A DNA stretch of 64,000 nt, taken from positions 54,544 through 118,543 of the forward strand of contig PKFB01000059.1 of the NCBI GenBank assembly GCA_002919305.1, in the 5' to 3' direction. Origin of the DNA: Actinomycetales bacterium. Lineage in GTDB: Bacteria > Actinomycetota > Actinomycetes > Mycobacteriales > Micromonosporaceae. The stretch's first letter is position 1. Each line of letters begins with the position of its first letter. Under the pieces are notes generated by a model. It did no database searches, was not told where the DNA came from, and saw only the letters and a list, made by a program, of their open reading frames with translations. The translations under genes and the position numbers were made by a program. This document shows positions 16,825 through 24,834 of this stretch, in pieces.

Positions 16825-18477
16825 CTAGAGCGTGACGGTGGGATCCACCAGCCAGGCGGCGCTGGCGCCGGGGAGGAGCCGCGGCGACGTGGTAGGGGCG
16901 CTGGTGAGGACGATCTGCCCCCAGGCGTCGGGGACCAGGAACGGCTGGTCACCGAAGACCGTCACCACGGTGACGTTGTGCCGCCGGTAGGCGATGACGT
17001 CATCCCGGTCGGCGATCTCCAGCCACGTCAGGTGCGGACGCGTACCCCTGATGAGTTTGTTTCGGTACGCCAGGGCCGTCCGGTATAGGGACAGGGTGGA
17101 GTTGGGGTCGTTGAGCTGCGAGGCGACGGCATACTTGCCGAAATATTCCGGTTGAGGCAGCCACGGCGTGCCGGTGGAGAAGCCGAAGAACGGACCCTCC
17201 GGGGTCCAGGGGAGGGGGACCCGGCAGCCGTCTCGGCCGTACTCGGTCCCGCCCGAGCGGAACCAGATGGGGTCGCGGCGCGCCTCATCGGGCAGGTCAA
17301 GCACCTCCGGCAGCCCCAGCTCCTCTCCCTGGTACAGGTAGACCGCGCCGGGCAGGCCGAGCAGGAACAACAACGCGGCGTGGGCGCGGCTGGTGCCCAA
17401 CGCCACGTCGATCTCACCCCGGGGACGCAGCAGCGGCTCCTTAGGGTCGATGGGGACCGTGGGGGCCGGTTTCACCAGGCCTAGGCGGGACACCGTACGG
17501 TGCACGTCATGGTTGCTGAGGGTCCAGGCCAGGGAGCCCATCGCCGCGTCCGGCCCCATCTGTTCGCTGATCAGTTCGACGGCGCGCAGGCCCTGGCGCA
17601 CGCTGTGCGCGAAGGCTTGGGCGTTCCAGGGCTGACCGACCAGATCGAAGTAGAAAGCCTGGTGTAGTTCATCGCCGCGTAGATACGCGGCCACGTCCTC
17701 GGCGGTGGGCACCCAGACCTCCCCGACGAACATCCGGCCGTACTGATTGGCGATGCGGCGCCACTGCCGGTAGATGTCATGCACCTCCGGCTGGTTGCTG
17801 TCGGGGGTGTCCATGTCCAGAGTGGGGTCATAGTCAGGCAGGTCAGGGGCCTTGATCAGACGGGTAGCGACATCGATACGGAACCCGTCCACCCCACGGT
17901 CGAACCAGTACCGCAGGACGGTGGAGAAGTACTCCCGGACCGCCGGGTGTCGCCAGTTGAAGTCAGGCTGGCTGGCGTCGAACGCGTGCAGGTACCACTG
18001 CCCGTCGGCCACGCGGGTCCAGGCCGGCCCTCCAAACACCGATTTCCAGTTGTTGGGTGGCAACTCACCGGACGGGCCTCGACCGTTGCGGAACAGGAAC
18101 CGCTCCCGGTAATCGGGGATGCCCGCCAGAGCCTTCTGAAACCAGGGGTGGGTGTTTGAACAGTGATTGGGCACGATATCCATCAAGACCCGCAGCCCAC
18201 GTTTGTGGGCTGCCTCGATGAGCGCCTCAAAGGCGCTGTTTCCGCCGTAGACGTCGTCGATACGTAGGTAATCGGCCACGTCGTAGCCGCCGTCACGATC
18301 TGGTGAGACGTAGCACGGGTTGAGCCACAGGCCATCGACGCCCAGATCCACCAGGTGATCCAGGTGGGCGATCAGTCCAGCCAGGTCGCCGATACCGTCA
18401 CCGTTGCTGTCGGCGAAGGACTTCAAATACACCTGGTAGATGACGGCCTCGCTCCACCAGTGCGGGTCGGCCCCCAC
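16825..18477 (-). CDS. GH13 alpha-glucosidase (oligo-1,6-glucosidase type)
   Basis: 550 residues. It opens with PHWWSEAVIYQVYLKSFADSN, the start typical of the alpha-glucosidase and trehalose synthase group. The (beta/alpha)8 motifs are DIVPNHCSNTHPWF, GFRIDVATRL with the nucleophile Asp, FVGEVW with the acid/base Glu and LSNHDVHR with the stabilising Asp. All three catalytic residues are present. There is no signal peptide, so it acts in the cytoplasm on imported maltose-type oligosaccharides. I chose GTG 18477, preceded by GGAAGGAG at good spacing, over GTG 18501. No sugar transporter or regulator lies next to it. Confidence 0.88.
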   Translation of the reverse strand: MGADPHWWSEAVIYQVYLKSFADSNGDGIGDLAGLIAHLDHLVDLGVDGLWLNPCYVSPDRDGGYDVADYLRIDDVYGGNSAFEALIEAAHKRGLRVLMDIVPNHCSNTHPWFQKALAGIPDYRERFLFRNGRGPSGELPPNNWKSVFGGPAWTRVADGQWYLHAFDASQPDFNWRHPAVREYFSTVLRYWFDRGVDGFRIDVATRLIKAPDLPDYDPTLDMDTPDSNQPEVHDIYRQWRRIANQYGRMFVGEVWVPTAEDVAAYLRGDELHQAFYFDLVGQPWNAQAFAHSVRQGLRAVELISEQMGPDAAMGSLAWTLSNHDVHRTVSRLGLVKPAPTVPIDPKEPLLRPRGEIDVALGTSRAHAALLFLLGLPGAVYLYQGEELGLPEVLDLPDEARRDPIWFRSGGTEYGRDGCRVPLPWTPEGPFFGFSTGTPWLPQPEYFGKYAVASQLNDPNSTLSLYRTALAYRNKLIRGTRPHLTWLEIADRDDVIAYRRHNVTVVTVFGDQPFLVPDAWGQIVLTSAPTTSPRLLPGASAAWLVDPTVTL

Positions 18478-18686
18478 GGTCCTGCTCCTTCCCGGTTCCA
18501 CGCCCCGGACACTATGTCACTTTTGTGCCGGCCGCGGCCGGGATGAGGATCCTGCCGTGGCTGGCGACTGCCAGAGAAGATCACATAACCGGCGCCAGGA
18601 CCAATCGGATATATCTGTGAAGTCGCCTCATACGTTCGGCGTCTGGGGGTGGCATTACGACCGATGTGTCGCTCTTGACAGGGAGC

Positions 18687-19055
18687 CTACGGCGTGATCA
18701 TGTGCTGCGCCACCAGACGTCGAGGCGCGGTCAGTCGCCATGCCTCCGTCAGCAGTTCACGGAACTCGTCGGGGTCGACTCGGGACAGGATCACCTCGAC
18801 CCATCCGTACTGACCTGAGCTGTGGGAGGGCCGGAAGGTCTCCGGATCGCTGGCCACCAGCGCAGCCTGTTCCTGGCGGGTCGCCTTCAGCAGGATCGTT
18901 CCGGTTTCCTCGGACAGGTACGCGAAGCCTTTGCCGGCGACGCGCAGGCCAAAGGAGGTGCCGAACGGACGCTGCTCTGTCCCCGGAAGCGTCGCTGCGA
19001 CGTGGAGGACCTCATCCCCATTGACACCGTGGTGGCTCGTCTGATCCATGCCCAC
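18687..19055 (-). CDS. MmcQ/YjbR family protein
   Basis: A 122-residue single-domain protein with the family pattern: DEVLHVAATLPGTEQ, FGLRVAGKGFAYLSEE, ILLKATRQEQAALVA, FRPSHSSGQYGWVEVIL and DEFRELLTEAWRLTAP. The fold resembles the double-wing DNA-binding domain of the CyaY-like superfamily, but no function is established. GTG 19055 or ATG 19049 could be the start; neither has a clear ribosome site. It stands alone between the GH13 gene and the pseudo-protease gene. Confidence 0.78.
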   Translation of the reverse strand: MGMDQTSHHGVNGDEVLHVAATLPGTEQRPFGTSFGLRVAGKGFAYLSEETGTILLKATRQEQAALVASDPETFRPSHSSGQYGWVEVILSRVDPDEFRELLTEAWRLTAPRRLVAQHMITP

Positions 19056-19116
19056 GGTGTAGCAGGGGGATGTGACGTTTTATGTTTGGCGGATTCCGTC
19101 TGGCGTGCTCAACGGG

Positions 19117-19557
19117 TCAGCTTGCTGTGGAGCTGATGGGCTGGATATAGGTACGCCTCGATGACGACAGGCAATAGGTGCCGGTGACCACGGTGCCTAC
19201 CAGCCTGCCATCGGTGGTGTATACCGGTGAGCCAGCGTCACCGTACTGACTGCAGATACTGGCCTCTATCAACCCAGACACCCAAATGTTCTGTCCGTAG
19301 TAGATGCTCACATTGAGCCTGGTTACCGTCCCACACCAGATTCCGCTGGCATAGCCATGCATGCATACGACGGACCCCACCGGTGGGAGAGCCGCGGTTC
19401 GGGCGGTGGCCGGGTGGTTGTCCACGATCTGGGGGGAAGCGCTGGCGGGGGTTCCCGCTGATGCGGCGGCGGGGGCGAGAACCTCCGCGATTCCAAGCCC
19501 GAGCCATAAGGCGGCGACCATCAGCAGCGTGGGGAGCCCGCGTGAGAGCAGGGACAT
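19117..19557 (-). CDS. Secreted C-terminal-half chymotrypsin-fold protein, probably inactive
   Basis: 146 residues with a signal peptide (about 1-35) and then a domain that matches only the second beta-barrel of S1 peptidases: VGSVVCMHGYASGIWCGTV, EASICSQYGDAGSPVYTTDG and VGTVVTGT. The nucleophile motif GDSGSP is changed to GDAGSP, so the catalytic serine is Ala. The barrel that carries the His and Asp is absent. Cysteines that would form the usual C-half disulfides remain. GGGAGGGCCC precedes the ATG and the signal peptide leads straight into the half-barrel, so this looks like a stable short gene, not a fresh truncation. It may bind, not cut, an extracellular partner. Confidence 0.72.
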   Translation of the reverse strand: MSLLSRGLPTLLMVAALWLGLGIAEVLAPAAASAGTPASASPQIVDNHPATARTAALPPVGSVVCMHGYASGIWCGTVTRLNVSIYYGQNIWVSGLIEASICSQYGDAGSPVYTTDGRLVGTVVTGTYCLSSSRRTYIQPISSTAS

Positions 19558-19640
19558 TGGGCCCTCCCAATGGGGTGATGGATGGGTGGGCGGTGGCGCC
19601 TCGAAGTGAGACAGTCGCTGTCAGTGACGAAAGATTAAGG

Positions 19641-19652
19641 TATATCGATATA
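19641..19652. promoter_or_regulatory. AT-rich palindrome in front of the pseudo-protease gene
   Basis: TATATCGATATA is a perfect 12-base palindrome about 85 bases upstream of the start, in an otherwise GC-rich region. It is a candidate operator or -10 region. Confidence 0.4.
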
Positions 19653-19704
19653 TCAAGACAAGGGATTCCGGTGGTGTCGTCCCGCCACGTCCGTGTCGTT
19701 CGGC

Positions 19705-19743
19705 GGTGTCCAGTACCGGTGGCATCGACCGGTACTGGACACC
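19705..19743. terminator. Terminator of the ABC exporter operon
   Basis: A perfect 16-bp inverted repeat (19705-19720 with 19728-19743) with a 7-base loop lies 3 bases past the stop of the last exporter gene. Confidence 0.88.
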
Positions 19744-19746
19744 CTT

Positions 19747-21597
19747 TCAGTTGACAGCGGCCTGAGCGAACTGAGCGTTGTACAGCCGGGCGTATGCGCC
19801 GCCCGCAGCCAGGAGCTGCTCGTGCGTACCCCGCTCCACGATGCGGCCGGAGTCCATGACCAGGATCAGGTCGGCGTCGCGAATCGTGGACAGACGATGC
19901 GCGATGATGAAGCTGGTGCGGCCCGCCCGCAGGGAGTTCATCGCCCGTTGGATGAGCAGCTCGGTCCGGGTGTCCACAGAGCTAGTCGCCTCATCCAGGA
20001 TCAGGACACTGGGTTCTGCCAGGAACGCCCGGGCGATCGTGATCAGCTGCTTCTCACCCGCGCTGAGGTTGGACGCTTCCTCATCGAGCACCGTGTCGTA
20101 TCCGTCGGGCAGCGTACGGATGAAATGGTCGGCGTACGCGGCCTGAGCGGCGGCGATGATCTGATCCCGAGTCGCGTTCTTGGCTCCGTAGGCGATGTTG
20201 TCGGCGATGGTGCCTCCGAACAGCCAGGTGTCCTGTAGCACCATGCCGATGTGGCTTCGCAGCTCCTGCCGCGACATGTGGGCGATATCCACACCGTCGA
20301 GCGTGATCCGTCCCGAGTCGATCTCGTAGAAACGCATCAAGAGATTCACCAGTGTGGTCTTCCCCGCGCCGGTCGGACCGACGATCGCAACCGTCCGTCC
20401 CGGCTCGACGGTCAACGACAGATCCTCGATGAGCGGCCGGTCCGGTTCATACCGGAAGGAGACATGCTCGAAAGTGACGCGTCCGGTGACGGTCTGCGGG
20501 CGCGCGGCAGGGACCGGGTCGGGCTCCTGTTCAGCAGCGTCGAGGAGCTCGAAGATGCGTTCGGCGGAGGCGACACCGGACTGCAGCAGGTTCGCCATGC
20601 TGGCGACTTGAGACAGCGGGTGGCTGAAATGCCGGGCGTACTGGATGAACGCCTGCACCTCGCCGAGGGACATGCTGCCGGAGGTGATCCGCAGGCCGCC
20701 GATGACCGCTATCAGCACGTAGCTGACGTTGCTGAGGAAGAACATCGCCGGCTGGATCAGGCCGGAGATGAACTGCGCCCGGAAACTCGACCGGTACAGC
20801 TCCTCGTTGTGTCGATGGAACGCCTCCACCGCTTCCTGCCACCGTCCGAAGACGGTGACCAGCGCGTGTCCGGTGTACATCTCCTCAATGTGGCCGTTGA
20901 GTCGGCCGGTGGTGGCCCACTGGGCGATGAACTGCGGCTGGGCGCGCTTTCCGATGACCGTCACCACCGTGACCGCCGCCGGAACCAGGAACAGGGCGAT
21001 CAGCGCCAGCAGCGGGGAGATCCAGAACATCATCGCCAGGACCCCCACCACGGTCAGCAACGCGGTGATGAGTTGACTGAGAGTCTGCTGCAGGGCCTGA
21101 GCGACATTGTCGGTGTCGTTGGTGGCGCGGCTGAGGAGCTCACCCCGAGGTTGCCGGTCGAAGTAGCTGAGGGGAAGCCGGGACAACTTAGCTTCCACCT
21201 GCTCGCGGAGCCGGAGCAGCACCCGCTGCACCACCAGCGTGGTTAGGCGCCCTTGCGCCAGCATCAGCAGCGAGGCGAACACATAAACCGCGCACGTCCA
21301 GGCCAGGAGCCTGCCGAGCCGACCGAAGTCGACGCCCGAGCCGAGCATCCCGTCGAAGATGACATCGGTGGCCCGGCCCAGCAGCCACGGCCCCAGCACC
21401 GACAGGACCACCCCGGCCAGAGCCAGGACCAGGACCGTCATGATGGTCCAACGCTCGGGGCGTAGCATCCGCAGCAGGCGACGAGCCGACTCACGGAAGT
21501 TGAGAGGTTTGGCCGGTGGGGCGCCCATCCCCATCAGCATCCGCCCCGGTCCAAACGCGGGCGGTTGGCCACGGCGCGGTGAGGTCTGCGTACTCAC
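19747..21597 (-). CDS. ABC exporter half-transporter, catalytically complete subunit
   Basis: 616 residues, a type IV exporter with six membrane segments (about 60-340) and an ATPase domain. Walker A is GPTGAGKTT, the signature LSAGEKQLITIARAF and Walker B VLILDEATSSVD with the catalytic Glu, followed by IIAHRLSTI with the switch His. It should form a heterodimer with the product of the upstream gene, whose stop it overlaps (ATGA, 21597-21594). Substrates of such pairs include drugs, lipids and peptides. The TetR regulator in the same operon points to induction by a small exported compound. Confidence 0.9.
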   Translation of the reverse strand: MSTQTSPRRGQPPAFGPGRMLMGMGAPPAKPLNFRESARRLLRMLRPERWTIMTVLVLALAGVVLSVLGPWLLGRATDVIFDGMLGSGVDFGRLGRLLAWTCAVYVFASLLMLAQGRLTTLVVQRVLLRLREQVEAKLSRLPLSYFDRQPRGELLSRATNDTDNVAQALQQTLSQLITALLTVVGVLAMMFWISPLLALIALFLVPAAVTVVTVIGKRAQPQFIAQWATTGRLNGHIEEMYTGHALVTVFGRWQEAVEAFHRHNEELYRSSFRAQFISGLIQPAMFFLSNVSYVLIAVIGGLRITSGSMSLGEVQAFIQYARHFSHPLSQVASMANLLQSGVASAERIFELLDAAEQEPDPVPAARPQTVTGRVTFEHVSFRYEPDRPLIEDLSLTVEPGRTVAIVGPTGAGKTTLVNLLMRFYEIDSGRITLDGVDIAHMSRQELRSHIGMVLQDTWLFGGTIADNIAYGAKNATRDQIIAAAQAAYADHFIRTLPDGYDTVLDEEASNLSAGEKQLITIARAFLAEPSVLILDEATSSVDTRTELLIQRAMNSLRAGRTSFIIAHRLSTIRDADLILVMDSGRIVERGTHEQLLAAGGAYARLYNAQFAQAAVN

Positions 21598-23327
21598 GCC
21601 GCCTCCTGCGCGGTCAATTGGGACAACACAATCTCCTGGTAGGTGGGGCAGGTCGCCATGAGGTCGGAATGGGTACCGGTGCCCACGACCCGACCAGCGT
21701 CGAGCACGACGATCCGGTCAGCGTCCCGGATGGTGCTCACCCGCTGGGCGACGATCACCACGGTGGCGTCGGCGACGGCGTAGGCCAGTGCCTGGCGTAA
21801 CGCGGCGTCGGTGGCGTAGTCGAGGGCGGAGAACGCGTCATCGAACAGGTAGATCGCCGGGCGGGCCACGAGCGCCCGGGCGATCGCCAGCCGTTGCCGC
21901 TGGCCTCCAGAGATATTGGTGCCGCCTTGCGCGATGGGGGAGTCAAGGCCGTCGGGCATCGCCTCCACGAATTGACGCGCCTGCGCCACCTCGAGGGCCT
22001 CCCACAGCTCAGCGTCGGTGGCGTCGGGGCGGCCGTAACGCAGGTTCGAGGCCACCGTGCCGGCGAACAGATACGGCTTCTGAGGTACCAGCGCGACCAG
22101 ACGAGACAGTGCGGCCCGGTCCAGATTCCGCACGTCCACGCCGTCGATCTCCACCACGCCGTCGGTGACGTCGAACAACCGCGGGATGAGGTTGATCAAT
22201 GTGGTTTTGCCGCTGCCGGTCCCGCCGATGATCGCGGTGGTCTGGCCCGGCCGGGCGATCAGGTTGACCCCGTGCAGCACCGATTCCTGAGCGCCGGGGT
22301 ACTGGAAGGAGGCGTCGCGGATGTCCAGGTGGCCACGCGCCGGCAGCGTCCGGATCGGCGTGGCGGGTGGACGGACGCTGGGGTCGGTCTCCAGGACCTG
22401 CTGGATACGTTCGGCGCACACCTCGGCCCGCGGCACCATCATGAACATGAAGGTGGCCATCATGACGGACATGAGGATCAACATCAGGTAGGTCAGGAAC
22501 GCGGTCAGCGCGCCGATCTGCATGCCGCCGCTGTCGACCCGTATCCCGCCGAACCACAGCACCGCCACGCTCGATAGGTTGACCACGAACATCACGGTGG
22601 GGAACATCAGCGCCATCAGGCGTCCGACACCGACCGAGGTGGTGAACAGGGCGGTATTGGCGGTGGCAAAGCGCTGCTGTTCCCAGTCGTCACGGACGAA
22701 TGCCCGGATGACCCGGATCCCCGCGATCTGCTCCCGCACGATCCGGTTGATGGTGTCGATGCGCCTCTGCATGTCGCGGAACAGCGGCCGCATCCGGACG
22801 ATGATGAGCCCCACGGCGCCGACCAACACCGGCACGACTGCCAACAGCAGCGCCGACAGCGGCACATCCTGACGCAGCGCCATCACGAGGCCACCCACGC
22901 ACGTGATCGGCGCGGTGATCATGAGCACGAACGTCATCTGCACCAGCATCTGCACCTGCTGGACGTCGTTGGTGGTGCGGGTGATCAATGAAGGAGCGCC
23001 GAACCGCCCGATTTCTTGTTGGGAGAACGTCGCGACCCGTGTGAAGACGGCGGCTCGAATGTCCCGCCCCACCGCCATGGCGGTCCGAGCCCCGAGGTAG
23101 ACGGCCACGGCCGAACAGATGATCTGCGCCAGGGTCACCGCGACCATCAGGCCGCCGACGCGCATGATGTAGCCGGTGTCGCCGCGTACCACACCGTTGT
23201 CGATGATGTCGGCGTTGAGCGTGGGCAGGTACAGCGTCGCCAACGTCTGCAGAAACTGGAACAGGATGATGAGCGCGATCGCCCCGAGGTAGGGGCGCAG
23301 GTGTACGCGCAACAGGCGAAAAAGCAT
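21594..23327 (-). CDS. ABC exporter half-transporter, degenerate ATPase site
   Basis: 577 residues with six membrane segments and an ATPase domain: Walker A GGTGSGKTT, signature ISGGQRQRLAIARAL and Walker B IYLFDDAFSALD. The residue after the Walker B Asp is Asp instead of the catalytic Glu, and the H-loop reads VAQRVST with Gln in place of His. That pattern matches the non-catalytic subunit of heterodimeric exporters such as TM287/288, BmrCD and TmrAB. Its ATG overlaps the TetR stop by one base (TGATG). The pair with the downstream gene is therefore an asymmetric exporter. Confidence 0.9.
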   Translation of the reverse strand: MLFRLLRVHLRPYLGAIALIILFQFLQTLATLYLPTLNADIIDNGVVRGDTGYIMRVGGLMVAVTLAQIICSAVAVYLGARTAMAVGRDIRAAVFTRVATFSQQEIGRFGAPSLITRTTNDVQQVQMLVQMTFVLMITAPITCVGGLVMALRQDVPLSALLLAVVPVLVGAVGLIIVRMRPLFRDMQRRIDTINRIVREQIAGIRVIRAFVRDDWEQQRFATANTALFTTSVGVGRLMALMFPTVMFVVNLSSVAVLWFGGIRVDSGGMQIGALTAFLTYLMLILMSVMMATFMFMMVPRAEVCAERIQQVLETDPSVRPPATPIRTLPARGHLDIRDASFQYPGAQESVLHGVNLIARPGQTTAIIGGTGSGKTTLINLIPRLFDVTDGVVEIDGVDVRNLDRAALSRLVALVPQKPYLFAGTVASNLRYGRPDATDAELWEALEVAQARQFVEAMPDGLDSPIAQGGTNISGGQRQRLAIARALVARPAIYLFDDAFSALDYATDAALRQALAYAVADATVVIVAQRVSTIRDADRIVVLDAGRVVGTGTHSDLMATCPTYQEIVLSQLTAQEAA

Positions 23328-23968
23328 CAGGCGTCCCCGTTCGTATCCGGGCGGACCAGCAGCCCGTCCAACAACAGCGAGACGATCTCGGCGCTATCGA
23401 AGGGCTCGTCCTCGGTCTTGTCCTGCCGGTCGGCCATCACCAGCAACAGCAATAGATGCGCGGCGGTGCGGGGGTCACGCCGTAGCCGGTGCCGGTCCGG
23501 CTCGAAGAGCGACGCCACCGCCTCAATGATTCGTTGACGCCCCGCTATGAGGTGTTCCCTCAGTTCCTGGTGTTGGGCGTCGGAAGGTGCCGATGACGCC
23601 ATCGCCTGCCGCAGCGCGAGGATGAACGGACGGTGCGCAGTGGCCGCCTGGCCTAGCAGGTCGACGGCGGCGCGGAGGCGTTCTCGTAGGGGGAGGGCCG
23701 GATCGATCTCGGCGAGCGCGGTGGCGGACGACGTGTGGTCCACGGCGGCGATCAGGGCGGCCCGAATCAGGGATTCCTTGTCAGGAAAGGCCTTGAAGAT
23801 CGTGCCTTCGGCGACGCCGGCCGCTTCGGCGATCTGACGAGTACTGATGGCGGTGCCGTGACGCTGCAGGAGCGGCACCGTGGCGGCGATCAGCGCCGCG
23901 CGCCGTTCCTCAGGGGTGAGGGCCTTGGCGCGTCGGCGCCGCGGCGGGGAGTGAGAAGACGAAGTCAT
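23327..23968 (-). CDS. TetR-family regulator of the ABC exporter
   Basis: 213 residues. The N-terminal helix-turn-helix is ALIAATVPLLQRHGTAISTRQIAEAAGVAEGTIFKAF in pattern, in particular TRQIAEAAGVAEGTIFKAF. The variable C-terminal ligand domain is all-helical. It is the first gene of the operon and so likely represses itself and the exporter. I chose ATG 23968 because TTGCAT and TACTAT boxes (24005-24000 and 23981-23976) place transcription start at this codon, suggesting a leaderless mRNA. In-frame ATGs at 23977 and 24001 lie inside the promoter/operator. Confidence 0.85.
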   Translation of the reverse strand: MTSSSHSPPRRRRAKALTPEERRAALIAATVPLLQRHGTAISTRQIAEAAGVAEGTIFKAFPDKESLIRAALIAAVDHTSSATALAEIDPALPLRERLRAAVDLLGQAATAHRPFILALRQAMASSAPSDAQHQELREHLIAGRQRIIEAVASLFEPDRHRLRRDPRTAAHLLLLLVMADRQDKTEDEPFDSAEIVSLLLDGLLVRPDTNGDA

Positions 23969-23975
23969 GGACCGC

Positions 23976-24005
23976 ATAGTAATGAGTGAGTGCTCACTCA
24001 TGCAA
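23976..24005 (-). promoter_or_regulatory. Promoter with embedded TetR operator
   Basis: On the minus strand TTGCAT (24005-24000) and TACTAT (23981-23976) are 18 bases apart. The 20-bp near-perfect palindrome ATGAGTGAG-TG-CTCACTCAT (23982-24001) fills the spacer. Binding of the regulator there would block RNA polymerase directly. Confidence 0.75.
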
Positions 24006-24048
24006 AATTGAATAGCGATCGTCGATCAATCTCGTTACAACCGGCAAT

Positions 24049-24834
24049 GTGCTGCACAAGTACCCAAGGACTCCGCATCTGGAGGGTTCCCGGCTACAAC
24101 CGGGCGACACGGACCTCGCTGCGGTGCCGTTCACCGAGATCGCTGGGCGTCACTTGGTGGTGGAGGAGAAGCTCGACGGCGCCAACGCCGGCATCAGCTT
24201 CACCTCCGATGGGCAGCCGCTGCTGCAAAGTCGCGGGCACTACCTCACCGGCGGCCCACGCGAGCGCCAGTTCGCCCCCCTAAAAGCGTGGGTGGCCACC
24301 ATCGCGCATCTGCTGTGGCCCCGGCTGCGAGACCGGTACATCGTCTACGGTGAGTGGCTGTACGCCAAGCACACGGTCTTCTACGACGCGCTGCCCCACT
24401 ACTTCTGCGAGTTCGACGTCTTTGACCGGGTCGAGGGCGTCTTTCTGTCCACGCCGCGCCGGGCCGAGCTGCTCGACGGGCTGCCGCTGCGCTCCGTCCC
24501 GGTTCTGCATGTCGGCCCGCTTCCACACCTCGCCGCGCTCACCGCCTTCGTGGGCCCGTCAACCTGCCGGACCCCACAGTGGCGGCACGCCCTCCGCCAG
24601 GCGGCGCTGGACAGCGGGGTGGATCCCGATCGGGTGGCAGCGGAGACCGATGGCTCCGACGACATGGAGGGCCTGTACATCAAGGTCGAGGAGAACGGGA
24701 TCGTCACGGGCCGCTACAAGTGGGTCCGAGCGGCCTTCCTCAACGCTGTCCTCGATTCCGGCACCCACTGGATGAACCGTCCGATCGTGCCTAACCAGCT
24801 CCGTGATCCGGCGGTGATGTATGCAGGCGTTTGA
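24049..24834 (+). CDS. RNA ligase family protein (nucleotidyltransferase)
   Basis: 261 residues. The covalent nucleotidyltransferase motif I is EEKLDGANAGI with Lys41 as the AMP-accepting residue. Motif III-like YIVYGEWLYAKH, motif IV-like EGLYIKVEENG and motif V YKWVRAAF follow, in the order seen in T4 Rnl2-type RNA ligases (PF09414). It should seal 5'-phosphate and 3'-OH RNA ends using ATP. It overlaps the next gene, an HD-Pnk end-healing enzyme, by 14 bases. GTG 24049 has no clear ribosome site. The pair looks like a complete RNA repair unit. Confidence 0.85.
   Translation: MLHKYPRTPHLEGSRLQPGDTDLAAVPFTEIAGRHLVVEEKLDGANAGISFTSDGQPLLQSRGHYLTGGPRERQFAPLKAWVATIAHLLWPRLRDRYIVYGEWLYAKHTVFYDALPHYFCEFDVFDRVEGVFLSTPRRAELLDGLPLRSVPVLHVGPLPHLAALTAFVGPSTCRTPQWRHALRQAALDSGVDPDRVAAETDGSDDMEGLYIKVEENGIVTGRYKWVRAAFLNAVLDSGTHWMNRPIVPNQLRDPAVMYAGV

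Noticed and set aside
20251..21246. 331-residue plus-strand frame
   Set aside because: Antisense to the ABC exporter gene with intact ATPase motifs; composition (Asp, His, Gln, Arg) is typical of a shadow frame.
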